A DNA stretch of 64,000 bases. Source: Virgisporangium aurantiacum. Lineage in GTDB: Bacteria; Actinomycetota; Actinomycetes; Mycobacteriales; Micromonosporaceae. Numbering within the stretch: position 1 is the stretch's first letter; each line of letters starts with the position of its first letter. The position numbers were made by a program, and so were the translations under genes. A model generated the notes under the pieces. It ran no database searches. It had not been told where the DNA came from and worked only from the letters and a program-made list of their open reading frames with translations. Below, in pieces: positions 34,370 to 42,954 of the stretch. The stretch is taken from NCBI RefSeq assembly GCF_016863635.1, contig NZ_BOPG01000101.1, positions 1 through 64,000 of the forward strand, given 5' to 3'.

Positions 34370-34948
34370 ATGAGCGACAGGCCGGGCGCGGCAACGGCGT
34401 CCTACGCCGTACTGCACGCCGGGTACGGCGCACCGAACGTGGCGAGCACGGTCGGGTTCGTGCGCGACGGTGACGTCATCCTCGTCACCGATCCGGGCAT
34501 GGTCCGCAGCCGGTCCGTCATCCTCGATCCGCTCCGCGGTCTCGGGGTGGCGCCGGAGGACGTCACGGACGTCGTGTTCAGCCACCACCACCCCGACCAC
34601 ACGTTGAACGCCGCGCTGTTCCCCCATGCCCGGTTCCACGACCACTGGGCCATCTATCAGGACGACCGATGGGAATGGCGGGACGCCGAGGGGTACGACC
34701 TGACCCCGTCGATCAGGTTCATCCGAACGCCGGGACACACGCACGAGGACATCACCGTCCTCGTTGGCACACCGGGCGGCGTGGTCGCATTCACCCACGT
34801 GTGGAACGAGGCGACGTCGGTTGGCGACCGGCACGCCGTCGACATCTCACTGCTGCACGCCGGCCGTGCGCGGGTGCTCGCGGTGGCGGACATCGTGGTA
34901 CCCGGTCACGGTCCGGCGTTCGTTCCGGACGCGACGACGCCCCGGTGA
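34370..34948 (+). CDS. MBL-fold metal-dependent hydrolase
   Basis: A 192-residue metallo-beta-lactamase-fold protein. The metal motif FSHHHPDHTLN (HxHxDH) is at about residues 70-80, a later His is in RTPGHTHEDI, and a final His lies in VPGHGPAF. It starts at ATG 34,370 with no clear ribosome site. The small size and short C-terminus resemble stand-alone MBL hydrolases of unknown substrate. Upstream lies the deleted regulator locus and downstream a convergent GlxA-type regulator, so context gives no substrate. Confidence 0.8.
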   Translation: MSDRPGAATASYAVLHAGYGAPNVASTVGFVRDGDVILVTDPGMVRSRSVILDPLRGLGVAPEDVTDVVFSHHHPDHTLNAALFPHARFHDHWAIYQDDRWEWRDAEGYDLTPSIRFIRTPGHTHEDITVLVGTPGGVVAFTHVWNEATSVGDRHAVDISLLHAGRARVLAVADIVVPGHGPAFVPDATTPR

Positions 34949-34959
34949 GCGGCCACCGC

Positions 34960-35937
34960 CTATGAGGACCGAACGGGTCGGCCGGTCGACCCGAAGGTCT
35001 GCCGGTACTGCCGGGGCGATACCCCGCGGTGCTTGACGAACTGCTCACGCAGCACGGTCGCGCTGGCGTAACCGACGTCGCGGGCGATGTGCTCGATGGG
35101 ACGGTCGGTGATCTCCAACAGGTTCTCCGCCCGGCGCAGACGCTGGTCGCGGAGCCAGGCATGGGGCGTGGCGCCGGTGGCAGCCTTGAACCGGCGGGTG
35201 AACGTGCGGCCGCTCATCAGGGCGCGGGCGGCGAGTTCCTCGACCGACAGGATGCGGTCGAGGTTCCCGGCGGCCCAGGCGATGACGTCTGCGAGGCGCT
35301 CGTCGTCCGGGTCGGCCGGCACCGGTGTGGTGATGTACTGCCCCTGACCGCCGCTTCGGTGCGGCGCGACGACCACGTCGCGGGCGACGGCGTTGGCGAC
35401 GGCGCTGCCATGTTCGCGCCGCAGCAGATGCAGATACATGTCGACGCCGGCAGCGGCACCGGCGCCGGTGACGATGCGTCCCTCGTCGACGTAGAGGTCG
35501 TCGGCCCGAACGTGAACCGCGGGAAAGCGCGTGGCGAAGTCGGCGGCGAACCGCCAGTGGGTGCTGGCCTGCCGGCCGTCGAGCAGCCCGGTCGCCGCGA
35601 GGAAGTAGGAACCGGTGCAGTGGCTGGCGACGATGGCGCCGCGCCGGTGGGCGGCCCTGACCGCGTCGAGGACGACGGCTTGGACGTCCGAACGGAACGA
35701 GTTGCCGGGAAGGAGGACGACCAACTCACCGCCGGCGAGCCGGTTCAACCCGTGCTCGACATGGACGTTCAGGCCGAGGTCGGTGCGGACCACACCCGGA
35801 CGATCGGCGCAGATCGTCACCTCGAATGCGGGCAGGCCCATGTGGCTGCGGTCGGCGAAGACCTCCGCCAGCAGGCCGAGGCCAAGAGTGCTGGCCCGGT
35901 CGGGCAGGTAAGCGGTGATGGAACGGAATCCCGGCAC
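34960..35937 (-). CDS. GlxA-family transcriptional regulator (DJ-1/PfpI plus AraC HTH)
   Basis: A 325-residue regulator. Residues about 5-175 form a DJ-1/PfpI-like domain, with the SHCTGSYFLAATGLLDGR nucleophile-elbow region typical of GlxA proteins (Cys in place). Residues about 220-315 form a double AraC-type HTH (SVEELAARALMSGRTFTRRF and PIEHIARDVGYASATVLREQF). Family members often control small-molecule or amine catabolism genes. Its target is not evident: neighbours are a convergent MBL hydrolase and a MarR gene read in the same direction 74 bases upstream. Confidence 0.88.
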   Translation of the reverse strand: MPGFRSITAYLPDRASTLGLGLLAEVFADRSHMGLPAFEVTICADRPGVVRTDLGLNVHVEHGLNRLAGGELVVLLPGNSFRSDVQAVVLDAVRAAHRRGAIVASHCTGSYFLAATGLLDGRQASTHWRFAADFATRFPAVHVRADDLYVDEGRIVTGAGAAAGVDMYLHLLRREHGSAVANAVARDVVVAPHRSGGQGQYITTPVPADPDDERLADVIAWAAGNLDRILSVEELAARALMSGRTFTRRFKAATGATPHAWLRDQRLRRAENLLEITDRPIEHIARDVGYASATVLREQFVKHRGVSPRQYRQTFGSTGRPVRSS

Positions 35938-36011
35938 CCGGCCAGTTTGGCAGACTCGCTGCGATCACGGTTATTCGGCCATGATCATATTGCCTGGGGC
36001 CGCCGGGCACG

Positions 36012-36479
36012 TCAGGCGAGCCGGTCCTTGTCGTTGGCGTTGATGACGCGCCGGAGCAGCGCGACGAGGGTCTCCTGCTCGGGCTGCGTGAGTGCGTGCA
36101 GGAACTCCGCCTGGGAGCGGAGCGCGACCTCGTGGAGACGCCGCATCTGGGCCCGTCCGGACGCGGTCAGGGCCACGAGTTGACGGCGGCGGTCCTGCGG
36201 GTCGCGTTCGCGGCGGACGAGGTCGCGTTGCTCGATGTCGTCGAGGTAGCCGACGAGATGGCTGCGGTTGATCGCGAGGCGGTCGGCGAGTTCGTGTTGC
36301 GGCAGCGGCCCGAAGTCCGACAGCGCGGTGAGCACGGCGAAGTGGGGCAGCCGTAGGTCGTGCGTCGCGAGCGCCTCGACCAGCAGCCGGTGGCCCACGC
36401 GGGCCGCGGCGCCGGCGAGATACGACGGCAGGCCGAGCAGGGTCGGTGGGCGGAATTCGTCGTCCATGCCGCGGAGCAT
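36012..36479 (-). CDS. MarR-family transcriptional regulator
   Basis: A 155-residue winged-helix regulator: helices around LPHFAVLTALSDFGPLPQHELADRL, the recognition helix INRSHLVGYLDDIEQRDLV, and the wing RERDPQDRRRQLVALTASGR. The start is ATG 36,479 or ATG 36,467. It is divergent from a small gene, and the palindrome ATCATGTCATGAT lies in the 60-base gap between them. It therefore probably represses both its own gene and the neighbour, and would be released by a phenolic or oxidative signal, as is usual in the family. Confidence 0.88.
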   Translation of the reverse strand: MLRGMDDEFRPPTLLGLPSYLAGAAARVGHRLLVEALATHDLRLPHFAVLTALSDFGPLPQHELADRLAINRSHLVGYLDDIEQRDLVRRERDPQDRRRQLVALTASGRAQMRRLHEVALRSQAEFLHALTQPEQETLVALLRRVINANDKDRLA

Positions 36480-36490
36480 AGCTTGACGTA

Positions 36491-36503
36491 ATCATGTCAT
36501 GAT
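36491..36503. promoter_or_regulatory. Palindromic MarR-type operator
   Basis: ATCATGTCATGAT is a perfect 13-base palindrome around a central T. It sits between the divergent marR-like gene and the gene at 36,540, and overlaps a TTGACG -35-like hexamer at 36,484-36,489. This is the usual place for a shared MarR operator. Confidence 0.5.
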
Positions 36504-36539
36504 GTAACGATGTCGCCTAGACATCGAGGAGGAAACGCC

Positions 36540-37178
36540 ATGGCTCAACGGATCCTGGTCATCGGCCGAAGCCCGGGCGTGATTCTCGACGCCGCCGAAC
36601 GTCTGCGCGGCAAAGGCTTCCGGGCAGACGCCACCAACCAGTTCGACGACGTGCTCACCGACTACGACACCGCCACCGTCGACGTCGTCGTCTTCGGTGG
36701 CATGGTTCCGCCCGACAGCAAGCGGCAGCTCCGCGACGAGATCTCGAAGGTCAACGGCCACGTCACGTTCGTGCAGGGGCTCGCGGGGATCGCGGGCCTC
36801 ATCGTCGCTCAGGTCGAGAGCGTCACGTCGGCTGCCGGCGACGACACCGGCGTGGAATACGACGCCGCGGAGCGAACCGTGCGGCTGACCCTGCGGCAAC
36901 CGGCGCAGGTGGTCGTCGAGGCCTGGTGGGCCACCTCGTTCACGCCGCCCGAGCCGGCAAGCACCTCGACGCGCGTGGTCGACTCCCGCTTCGATCCGGG
37001 CGAGCATGTCGTTCCGCTCCCCGCCGAGGTTCCGGCGGTGGCCTCGTTCGTCACCGTGTCCGTCGGGCCGGCCGTGCACACGTTCACGGTCGGCGCGATG
37101 CCGGATGCCGTGCGGCGCATGGCTTCGACGTCCGCGCTGCCCCCGGTCCGCGCGGTGGCGACACACACCTACGGCTGA
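36540..37178 (+). CDS. Conserved hypothetical protein under MarR control
   Basis: A 212-residue protein. GAGGAGG lies just before ATG 36,540, which is preferred over the upstream ATG at 36,510. Residues 1-85 look like a flavodoxin/Rossmann-type half domain (QRILVIGRSPGVILDAAERL, TVDVVVFGGMVPPDSKRQL, GHVTFVQGLAGIAGLIVAQV), of the kind seen in response-receiver or nucleotide-binding domains, without the receiver's acidic pocket. The second half is beta-rich. I do not recognise a catalytic role. Divergence from marR suggests that it is the regulator's main target. Confidence 0.7.
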   Translation: MAQRILVIGRSPGVILDAAERLRGKGFRADATNQFDDVLTDYDTATVDVVVFGGMVPPDSKRQLRDEISKVNGHVTFVQGLAGIAGLIVAQVESVTSAAGDDTGVEYDAAERTVRLTLRQPAQVVVEAWWATSFTPPEPASTSTRVVDSRFDPGEHVVPLPAEVPAVASFVTVSVGPAVHTFTVGAMPDAVRRMASTSALPPVRAVATHTYG

Positions 37179-37232
37179 CGATCCAAGGATTTGCCAAGGC
37201 TGTCTACCAGGTGCGTCCGGCACGCTGACGGC

Positions 37233-38333
37233 ATGAGGTCATCGACTCGGACGGCGGCCGCCCTGCTGGCCGTCGGTGTGCTGTTCGTCGGCAGTCCCGC
37301 ACCCGCACAAGGAACCTGGACCAGGGTGGCGACCCCGAACGAGCCCGGCGACAACTTCCTGTACGGGGCCGACGCCACCGACGCCACGCACGTCTGGGCC
37401 GTCGGTGCGGTCGTTCCACGCCCCCGGACCGTCCCCCCGCACAGCCAGATCCTGCGCTACGACGGCACGACCTGGCGACCGGCCGCGGCGTCCAACGATT
37501 CGACGCTCTACGCGGTCGACGCCGTCACCGCCACCGAGGCGTGGGCGGTCGGAACCTCCCGGTCCAGCACCCTGGTCACCCGCTGGAACGGCACCGCCTG
37601 GGCGGCGGAGCCCAGCCCGAACGGCAACCCGGCCGGCGGGAACACCCTCCGGGGCGTCGCCGCGGCCGGCGACACCGTCTGGGCGGTCGGCAACTACCTC
37701 GACTCCGGCACCTACGCCAGCCACGGCCTGGCGCTGCAGCGCGTCGGCGGCACGTGGCGCCGGTCCCCCACGCCCCGCCTCTCGGCAACCGACTCGTTCG
37801 CGGCCGTCGACGCCACGGGCCCGGCCGACGCGTGGGTCGTCGGCTACGGCTCCAGCGGCGGCATCTCCAGCGTGCCCGTCGCGCTGCGGTGGAACGGCAG
37901 CGCCTGGACGTCACTGCCACCGCCGAACCCCGGATACGCCGGGCTCTCCGCCGTCGAAGCCATCACGCCGAACAACGTGTGGGTGGCTGGGTACGCGCAG
38001 ACCGACATCGACGGGATGCAGCCGTACATCGCACAGTTCAACGGGACCTCGTGGCGCCGGGTCGCCGTTCCGACCATCGTCGGTGGCGGCCAACTCTCCG
38101 ACATCGTCGCCCTGTCCCCCACCAACATCCTCGCCACCGGCACGGGCGGCAGCGGCGGCTCGTCGATCGTCCTGCACTGGAACGGATCGACCTGGACCCG
38201 GGAGACGGCACCGGACACGGTGCGCGTCACCGCGGCCGCCGGCGTCGGACCGGACACGTTCTGGGTCGTCGGCATCGGGTTCGACCTGAGCGCCTACCAG
38301 TACCGCAACTTCTCCATCGTCCAGAAGGGCTAG
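37233..38333 (+). CDS. Secreted repeat protein, probable beta-propeller
   Basis: A 366-residue exported protein. The signal peptide is clear (RTAAALLAVGVLFVGSPAPAQG) from ATG 37,233. The mature part has about seven repeats of 40-50 residues, each with a WAVG- or WVVG-type strand, a W-N-G-(T/S)-W turn and a polar loop, as in beta-propeller or galactose-oxidase-like folds. No catalytic residues are evident. Proteins like this are common in actinomycete secretomes and probably bind surface or extracellular ligands. Its TAG stop shares the bases CTAG with the convergent hydrolase stop. Confidence 0.75.
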   Translation: MRSSTRTAAALLAVGVLFVGSPAPAQGTWTRVATPNEPGDNFLYGADATDATHVWAVGAVVPRPRTVPPHSQILRYDGTTWRPAAASNDSTLYAVDAVTATEAWAVGTSRSSTLVTRWNGTAWAAEPSPNGNPAGGNTLRGVAAAGDTVWAVGNYLDSGTYASHGLALQRVGGTWRRSPTPRLSATDSFAAVDATGPADAWVVGYGSSGGISSVPVALRWNGSAWTSLPPPNPGYAGLSAVEAITPNNVWVAGYAQTDIDGMQPYIAQFNGTSWRRVAVPTIVGGGQLSDIVALSPTNILATGTGGSGGSSIVLHWNGSTWTRETAPDTVRVTAAAGVGPDTFWVVGIGFDLSAYQYRNFSIVQKG

Positions 38334-39211
38334 CGCGCGAGGAGGTCCCGCAGGAGTTCCTCCTCGCGGTGGAACGTCTCCAGGTGCCCGCCCTCCCAGA
38401 GTCGGAAGTCGACCGACGGCAGCCGGTCCACCACCCGTCGCGCGGCCCGGATCGGCACGTTGGCGTCGTGGCGGGAATGCCACCAGACGATGTGGACGGC
38501 CACGTCTTCGGGCGCGATGTCCCACTCGAACAGGGCGATCGCCTCGTCGCTCCAGCCCTCCGCGCCGGGGCGCAGGGCCTCGGTGACGCTCTGCCGGAGC
38601 GTCTCCTGCCAGGCGGGGTCGTCCATGACCGCCTGGTCTTCGGGTGGCGCGTCGCGCAACGCCTCGCGGAAGCCGGCCAGCGGATCGACAAGGATCTTTT
38701 CGCGGACCTCGACAAGAAGCGGATGGACCCCGTCCCAGCCGCCGTCGCGGATGCGCCGGTACGACTCCGCGTTCAGGCCGATCAGATGCGGAATGTCCTC
38801 GTCGGTGAGCGGTGCGGCGCCGACGACAACGGTGGCGGCGCTCACCCGCTGCGGGTGGCGGGCCGCGAGCGCGAGCACGTGCGGGCCGCCGCCGCTGCCG
38901 CCGATCACCGGGAACCGGTCGATACCCAGGTGGTCGAGCAGCTCGATCAGGTCGTCGGCCACCGATGCGACGCCGCGCCCCGGCATCCGCGTCGAGGCGC
39001 CGTAACCGGGCCGGTCGGCCATGATGACCCGCACCCCCAGCCGCTCCCAGACCTCCGGCTTGGGGTAGCGCGAGAAGCGGGACCCCGGGGTGCCCTGCAG
39101 GCGGAGAACGGGAATCCCGTCGGGTACACCCCACTCGTGGTACGCGAGGACGCGTCCGTCGCGAAGCGTCAGTCGTCCGTCTACACCTTCAGGGGTATCC
39201 ACGCCCACCAT
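38330..39211 (-). CDS. Alpha/beta hydrolase
   Basis: A 293-residue alpha/beta hydrolase. The oxyanion region is LRLQGTPGSRFSRY, and the nucleophile elbow is IGGSGGGPHVL (Ser in GGSGG). The acidic residue is likely in WWHSRHDANVP, and the His in WEGGHLETF near the end. ATG 39,211 is taken as the start; the open frame reaches back to 39,361 but that region is Arg-rich and overlaps the divergent secreted protein's promoter. The substrate is unknown. Confidence 0.85.
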   Translation of the reverse strand: MVGVDTPEGVDGRLTLRDGRVLAYHEWGVPDGIPVLRLQGTPGSRFSRYPKPEVWERLGVRVIMADRPGYGASTRMPGRGVASVADDLIELLDHLGIDRFPVIGGSGGGPHVLALAARHPQRVSAATVVVGAAPLTDEDIPHLIGLNAESYRRIRDGGWDGVHPLLVEVREKILVDPLAGFREALRDAPPEDQAVMDDPAWQETLRQSVTEALRPGAEGWSDEAIALFEWDIAPEDVAVHIVWWHSRHDANVPIRAARRVVDRLPSVDFRLWEGGHLETFHREEELLRDLLAR

Positions 39212-39267
39212 TCTCTCCCAGTGCCGAAATGTACGAAAAATGTACGGACCGGTGGTGTCCTCGGACC

Positions 39268-39684
39268 ATGAAGTCACACATCGCGAAGATCCTGCTTCCA
39301 CTGGCGTTCGCCGGATTCGGCGTATTCGCCGTCGCCGCTCCGGCACAGGCCGCGGCCACATGCAACAACAAAGTCAACATCTCGAAGGGCGCCCTCTACG
39401 CCACCTATCCCGCCTACAACAGCAGCGGCACCTGCGTCATGGGCAAGGGAAACTCGGGGGTCGCCGTGCGGACCCTGCAGGGTGCGTTGAACACCTGTTA
39501 CCACGCCGGGCTCGTGGTCGACGGCATCTTCGGCCAGAACACCTTCGAGGCTCTCAAGGACGCGCAGGACGCTGCCGGCGTCACCGACGACGGGATTTAC
39601 GGGCCGACAACCGCCGGCGCCATCAAGTTCCCGTACAAGCGCGACAGCGACGGCTCCTCCGCGGGATGCCAGAGCCGCTACTGA
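39268..39684 (+). CDS. Secreted peptidoglycan-binding-domain protein
   Basis: A 138-residue exported protein. ATG 39,268 begins a signal peptide (KILLPLAFAGFGVFAVAAPAQAA). The mature part has one PG_binding_1-type domain: GNSGVAVRTLQGALNTCYHAG, DGIFGQNTFEALKDAQDAAGV, DGIYGPTTAGAIKF. Three to four cysteines in the mature part may form disulphides. It probably binds cell-wall glycan outside the cell. A strong stem-loop follows the stop. Confidence 0.85.
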   Translation: MKSHIAKILLPLAFAGFGVFAVAAPAQAAATCNNKVNISKGALYATYPAYNSSGTCVMGKGNSGVAVRTLQGALNTCYHAGLVVDGIFGQNTFEALKDAQDAAGVTDDGIYGPTTAGAIKFPYKRDSDGSSAGCQSRY

Positions 39685-39693
39685 TTTCCGGCC

Positions 39694-39722
39694 GGGGCGT
39701 CACCAGTTTCTGGTGACGCCCC
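39694..39722. terminator. Bidirectional stem-loop terminator
   Basis: Perfect 13-base arms GGGGCGTCACCAG (39,694-39,706) and its reverse complement (39,710-39,722) surround a TTT loop. It lies between the convergent PG-binding and subtilase genes and can serve both. Confidence 0.85.
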
Positions 39723-39732
39723 TCCGCACGCC

Positions 39733-42700
39733 TCAGGTCGAAACGCTCACCAGCGACCGACCGGTGACCACACTGCCGTCGCCGTATTCGATGACGCCGA
39801 GGTAGCGGGTGCCGGCGGTCAATCCGGTCCAGTTGACGGTGAACGTCACCTCGCCGCCGAGACGCACCGACTGCGTCGACGGCGTCACGGAGACGTTGCC
39901 GGCGTTGGCGCCGACCATGTGCGTGTACAGCTTCACGTCCTGCTCGTCGACGCCCTGCGCGAGGCCGTACTGCACCACGTACACGTCGTACGTGCCCGGG
40001 GGCAGTTGCACCGCCTCGTCGGAGGCACCGCCGGCGCTCTCCGCGAACTTCTGGTTCGAGCCGGCCGGGTACACGTGCAGGTCGATGTCGGTGCCGGACG
40101 GATAGTCGCCGCCGTACGTGGCGATCCGCGTGTACCGGGTGCCGGCGGGCACGGTCAGCGTGAACTTCGCGACCGTGTCGCTCGTGGCCGGCGCGTCCTC
40201 GTTGAACGCTCCGCCGTCGGCGCCGACCAGGTGCGCCGTGCGGACCTCGGGCTTCACCAGGCCGAACGCCGCGGCCGAGGCCGCACCGTTGTAACCGGCC
40301 TGCACCTTCACCTGCTGCGAACCGCTGGTGCCGGTGCCGTTGACCACCGTCGGCGCGTTCAGCGCGGTCGGCTGCACCGCGAACGGGCTACGGACGCTGT
40401 GACCACGCAGGTCGGCCAGCGTGATCGAGCCCGACAGGTACGCGTTCAACGGTGCCGACGTGCGGGTGAACTCCACCGTATACGTCGCCGAACGCTTCGG
40501 CAGCACGGTGATCACCGACGGCGTCACCTTGACGTTGACCCCCGGCGGCGCCTGCACCTTCGCGACGTAGACGCTGGCCTGGTTGGTGGTGTTGGTGACC
40601 GTGCGGGTGACGGTCTGCGTGCCGGCCAGGCTGCCGATACCGATCGACGGGTAGTTCAGGTTGCTCGGGTCGATCGAACCGACCGCGCTGCACACCGACG
40701 TGCCGTCACCGAGTTTCAGCGCCACCCCGATGCCGCACGACCACTGCAGCCACTCCAGCGGACCGGAGTCGTACACGAGGCCCGGATCGAAGGCCGAACC
40801 CGGCCGGACGTGCCCGGCACCCATGTCGAACGGCGTCGCGTTGCCGGCACCGGCCCGGGCGATGGGCCGGCCCTGGTTGTCGGTCTGGCCCGCGGTGGTC
40901 ATCAGCGCCGACTTGACGGCGTTCGGCGACCACGTCGGGAACTCCTGGCGCAGCAGCGCCGCGAGCCCGGCGATGTGCGGAGCCGCCATCGAGGTGCCGC
41001 CCTTGAGGTCGTAGAACGACCCGGTCGGGTTGGCGATCGGCGGCACCGCCGCGACCACGTCGACGCCCGGCGCGGTGATGTCCGGCTTGAGCAGGTCACC
41101 GGCGCTGGCCCGGCTGGGGCCGACCGACGAGAACCCGATCACGGTCGGCGCCCGCTGCGCCTTCGGCGTGAACGACGTGAGCGACGCGGTCGCACCGGCG
41201 GTGGCCGCGTACGCCTTCACCGCCACCGACTCGTTCGGGCCGAGGTGCACGGTCGGCACCGAGTGGATCTCGGTGTTGAGGCTCTCCGCCGCCGTGTTGT
41301 TCGCCAGTACCATGCCGACGCCGCCGGCGGCCTTGACCGCGGCGCTCTTGTCGACGCGGGCGTTGCTGCCCCGGTCACAGACCACGATCTTGCCCGCGAC
41401 CTTCACCGGGTCGAGCACCGCACCGGCCGAGAAGCACAGCCGCACCTGCGTCGCGTCGGCGCCGGCCTTGCCGGCGGCGGACGCGTGGATCAGCGGTGCG
41501 GACGCGACCGCCGGGCCGACGCCGACACCTTCGTAGGTCGCGCCGTTGCCGAGCACCACGCTCTTGGCGTACATGACGTCGTGCGTGCTCGCGGCGACGG
41601 TCGCCTGCCACGGCATGGTGTTGTCGACGGTCGGCGACGCGTTGCCGGAGTTGCCCGCCGACGCCGACACGAACACCCCGGCCGACGCGGCCTGCAGGAA
41701 CGCGACGTCGATGGCGCTGAGCCGGTCGAGGCCGTCGCCGACGGAGTAGTTGATGACGTCGACGCCGTCGGCGACCGCGTCGTCGATGGCCTTCACGATG
41801 TCGGCCTCGGTGCCGTTGGCTCCGCCGGTCGCCTGGTTGTGCCACAGCGCCTTGTAGACCGCCAGCCGGGCGGCCGGTGCGACGCCGCTGACGCGGCCGA
41901 CGGGCGAGCCGGCGACGCTCGCGTCGGTCGGGTTGCCGGCCGCGGTGCTCGACGTGTGCGAGCCGTGTCCGTTGCGGTCGCGGGGCGACTGGAACTCGCC
42001 CTCCCACGAGCGCAGTTGCCCGGTGACGTCGTACCAGCGCGCGCCGAGCACCTTGTTGTTGCAGTCGATCTGGCCCGTGTCACCGGCGTCGCACTTGCCG
42101 TTCCACTTCGCCGCGATCGCGTCGGCGTCCGGGCGCGGCTCGGCCAGCGGGGCGAAGCTGGGGCTCTCGGGCCAGAATCCGCTGTCGATCACACCGATGA
42201 TCTGACCCTCGCCCGCGTGGTCCTGGCCCTCGAAGAACCGGTTCCACACGCCGCCCTCACCGGACAGGCCGAGGAACCGCGGGGTGTTGTTCGTCTGGGT
42301 GGTGACGAGCCGGTTGGCGAAGATCTGCGTGACGCCCGGAGAGTCCCTCAGCCGGTTGAGGTCGGCCGGCGTGAGGAAGGCGGCGAACCCGTTGAAGGCG
42401 ACCGAGTAGTCGACGACCTTCTGGTTCTCCTCGATTCCCGCCCGGTCGAGTGCCTCGGCCCTGAGCTTCTGGAGGTACTGGCGGTAGGCGGCGTAGTTCC
42501 ACGTGCCGGTGTCCAGCTTCTGCCCGGCCGGCGGCTTGGTCCCCGGAATGTCGGCGACCCCGCCGGTGTACGTGGCGAGCGGATCCCCGGCGAGTTGCAC
42601 CAGGTAGATCCCGGAGCTCTCGGCGCGCAGCGGTTTGGCTGAGACCGCGCCCGGGACGGCGAGGGCAGCGACGACGGCGCTCGTGGCACCGATGGCGAGC

Positions 42701-42753
42701 AGGGCTCTGGCCCGCCCGCGCCGCTGACCGGCCGGCAGCATCGTGTTTGACAC
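39733..42753 (-). CDS. Secreted S8 (subtilisin-like) serine protease
   Basis: A 1006-residue exported subtilase. GTG 42,753 has GGAGG 5 bases upstream and starts a signal peptide (ARALLAIGATSAVVAALAVPGAVSA); ATG 42,741 is the alternative. An I9-type propeptide leads to the catalytic domain. The triad is Asp in GVIDSGFWPE, His in RNGHGSHTSS and Ser in GGTSMAAPHIAG. A PA domain is inserted (GKIVVCDRGSNARV region), and the C-terminal 350 residues are beta-rich, Fn3-like. It is about the size of plant-type subtilases found in actinomycetes. The next gene upstream is a close paralog in the same orientation, separated by a strong terminator, so the two are separately transcribed copies of a tandem duplication. 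Confidence 0.92.
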   Translation of the reverse strand: MSNTMLPAGQRRGRARALLAIGATSAVVAALAVPGAVSAKPLRAESSGIYLVQLAGDPLATYTGGVADIPGTKPPAGQKLDTGTWNYAAYRQYLQKLRAEALDRAGIEENQKVVDYSVAFNGFAAFLTPADLNRLRDSPGVTQIFANRLVTTQTNNTPRFLGLSGEGGVWNRFFEGQDHAGEGQIIGVIDSGFWPESPSFAPLAEPRPDADAIAAKWNGKCDAGDTGQIDCNNKVLGARWYDVTGQLRSWEGEFQSPRDRNGHGSHTSSTAAGNPTDASVAGSPVGRVSGVAPAARLAVYKALWHNQATGGANGTEADIVKAIDDAVADGVDVINYSVGDGLDRLSAIDVAFLQAASAGVFVSASAGNSGNASPTVDNTMPWQATVAASTHDVMYAKSVVLGNGATYEGVGVGPAVASAPLIHASAAGKAGADATQVRLCFSAGAVLDPVKVAGKIVVCDRGSNARVDKSAAVKAAGGVGMVLANNTAAESLNTEIHSVPTVHLGPNESVAVKAYAATAGATASLTSFTPKAQRAPTVIGFSSVGPSRASAGDLLKPDITAPGVDVVAAVPPIANPTGSFYDLKGGTSMAAPHIAGLAALLRQEFPTWSPNAVKSALMTTAGQTDNQGRPIARAGAGNATPFDMGAGHVRPGSAFDPGLVYDSGPLEWLQWSCGIGVALKLGDGTSVCSAVGSIDPSNLNYPSIGIGSLAGTQTVTRTVTNTTNQASVYVAKVQAPPGVNVKVTPSVITVLPKRSATYTVEFTRTSAPLNAYLSGSITLADLRGHSVRSPFAVQPTALNAPTVVNGTGTSGSQQVKVQAGYNGAASAAAFGLVKPEVRTAHLVGADGGAFNEDAPATSDTVAKFTLTVPAGTRYTRIATYGGDYPSGTDIDLHVYPAGSNQKFAESAGGASDEAVQLPPGTYDVYVVQYGLAQGVDEQDVKLYTHMVGANAGNVSVTPSTQSVRLGGEVTFTVNWTGLTAGTRYLGVIEYGDGSVVTGRSLVSVST

Positions 42754-42910
42754 ACAAACCTCCGTGTCTGCGTAAATCCCCCCTGAGCGGCCCGCGCCCG
42801 ACGAGGGACACGCGCCAGCCCGCGCATGCACGAAGGCTATTCACTTCGCTCGAATCTAGAAAGTGGCACCCTTCGATCACATAGCGTGTCTGTCCATATT
42901 GGACAAAAAG

Positions 42911-42943
42911 GCGAGGGCCCCGGCATCAAGCCGGGGCCCTCGC
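42911..42943 (-). terminator. Strong intrinsic terminator after the upstream subtilase
   Basis: Perfect 14-base GC arms (GCGAGGGCCCCGGC at 42,911-42,924 and its reverse complement at 42,930-42,943) surround a 5-base loop. On the minus strand the stem is followed by a T-run (CTTTTTG), the classic intrinsic form. Confidence 0.9.
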
Positions 42944-42954
42944 TTACATCAGGA

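Noticed and set aside
39919..42642. Long plus-strand open frame opposite the first subtilase
   Set aside because: Same reason: Arg/Val/Asp-rich nonsense from antisense high-GC codons, with no start signals.
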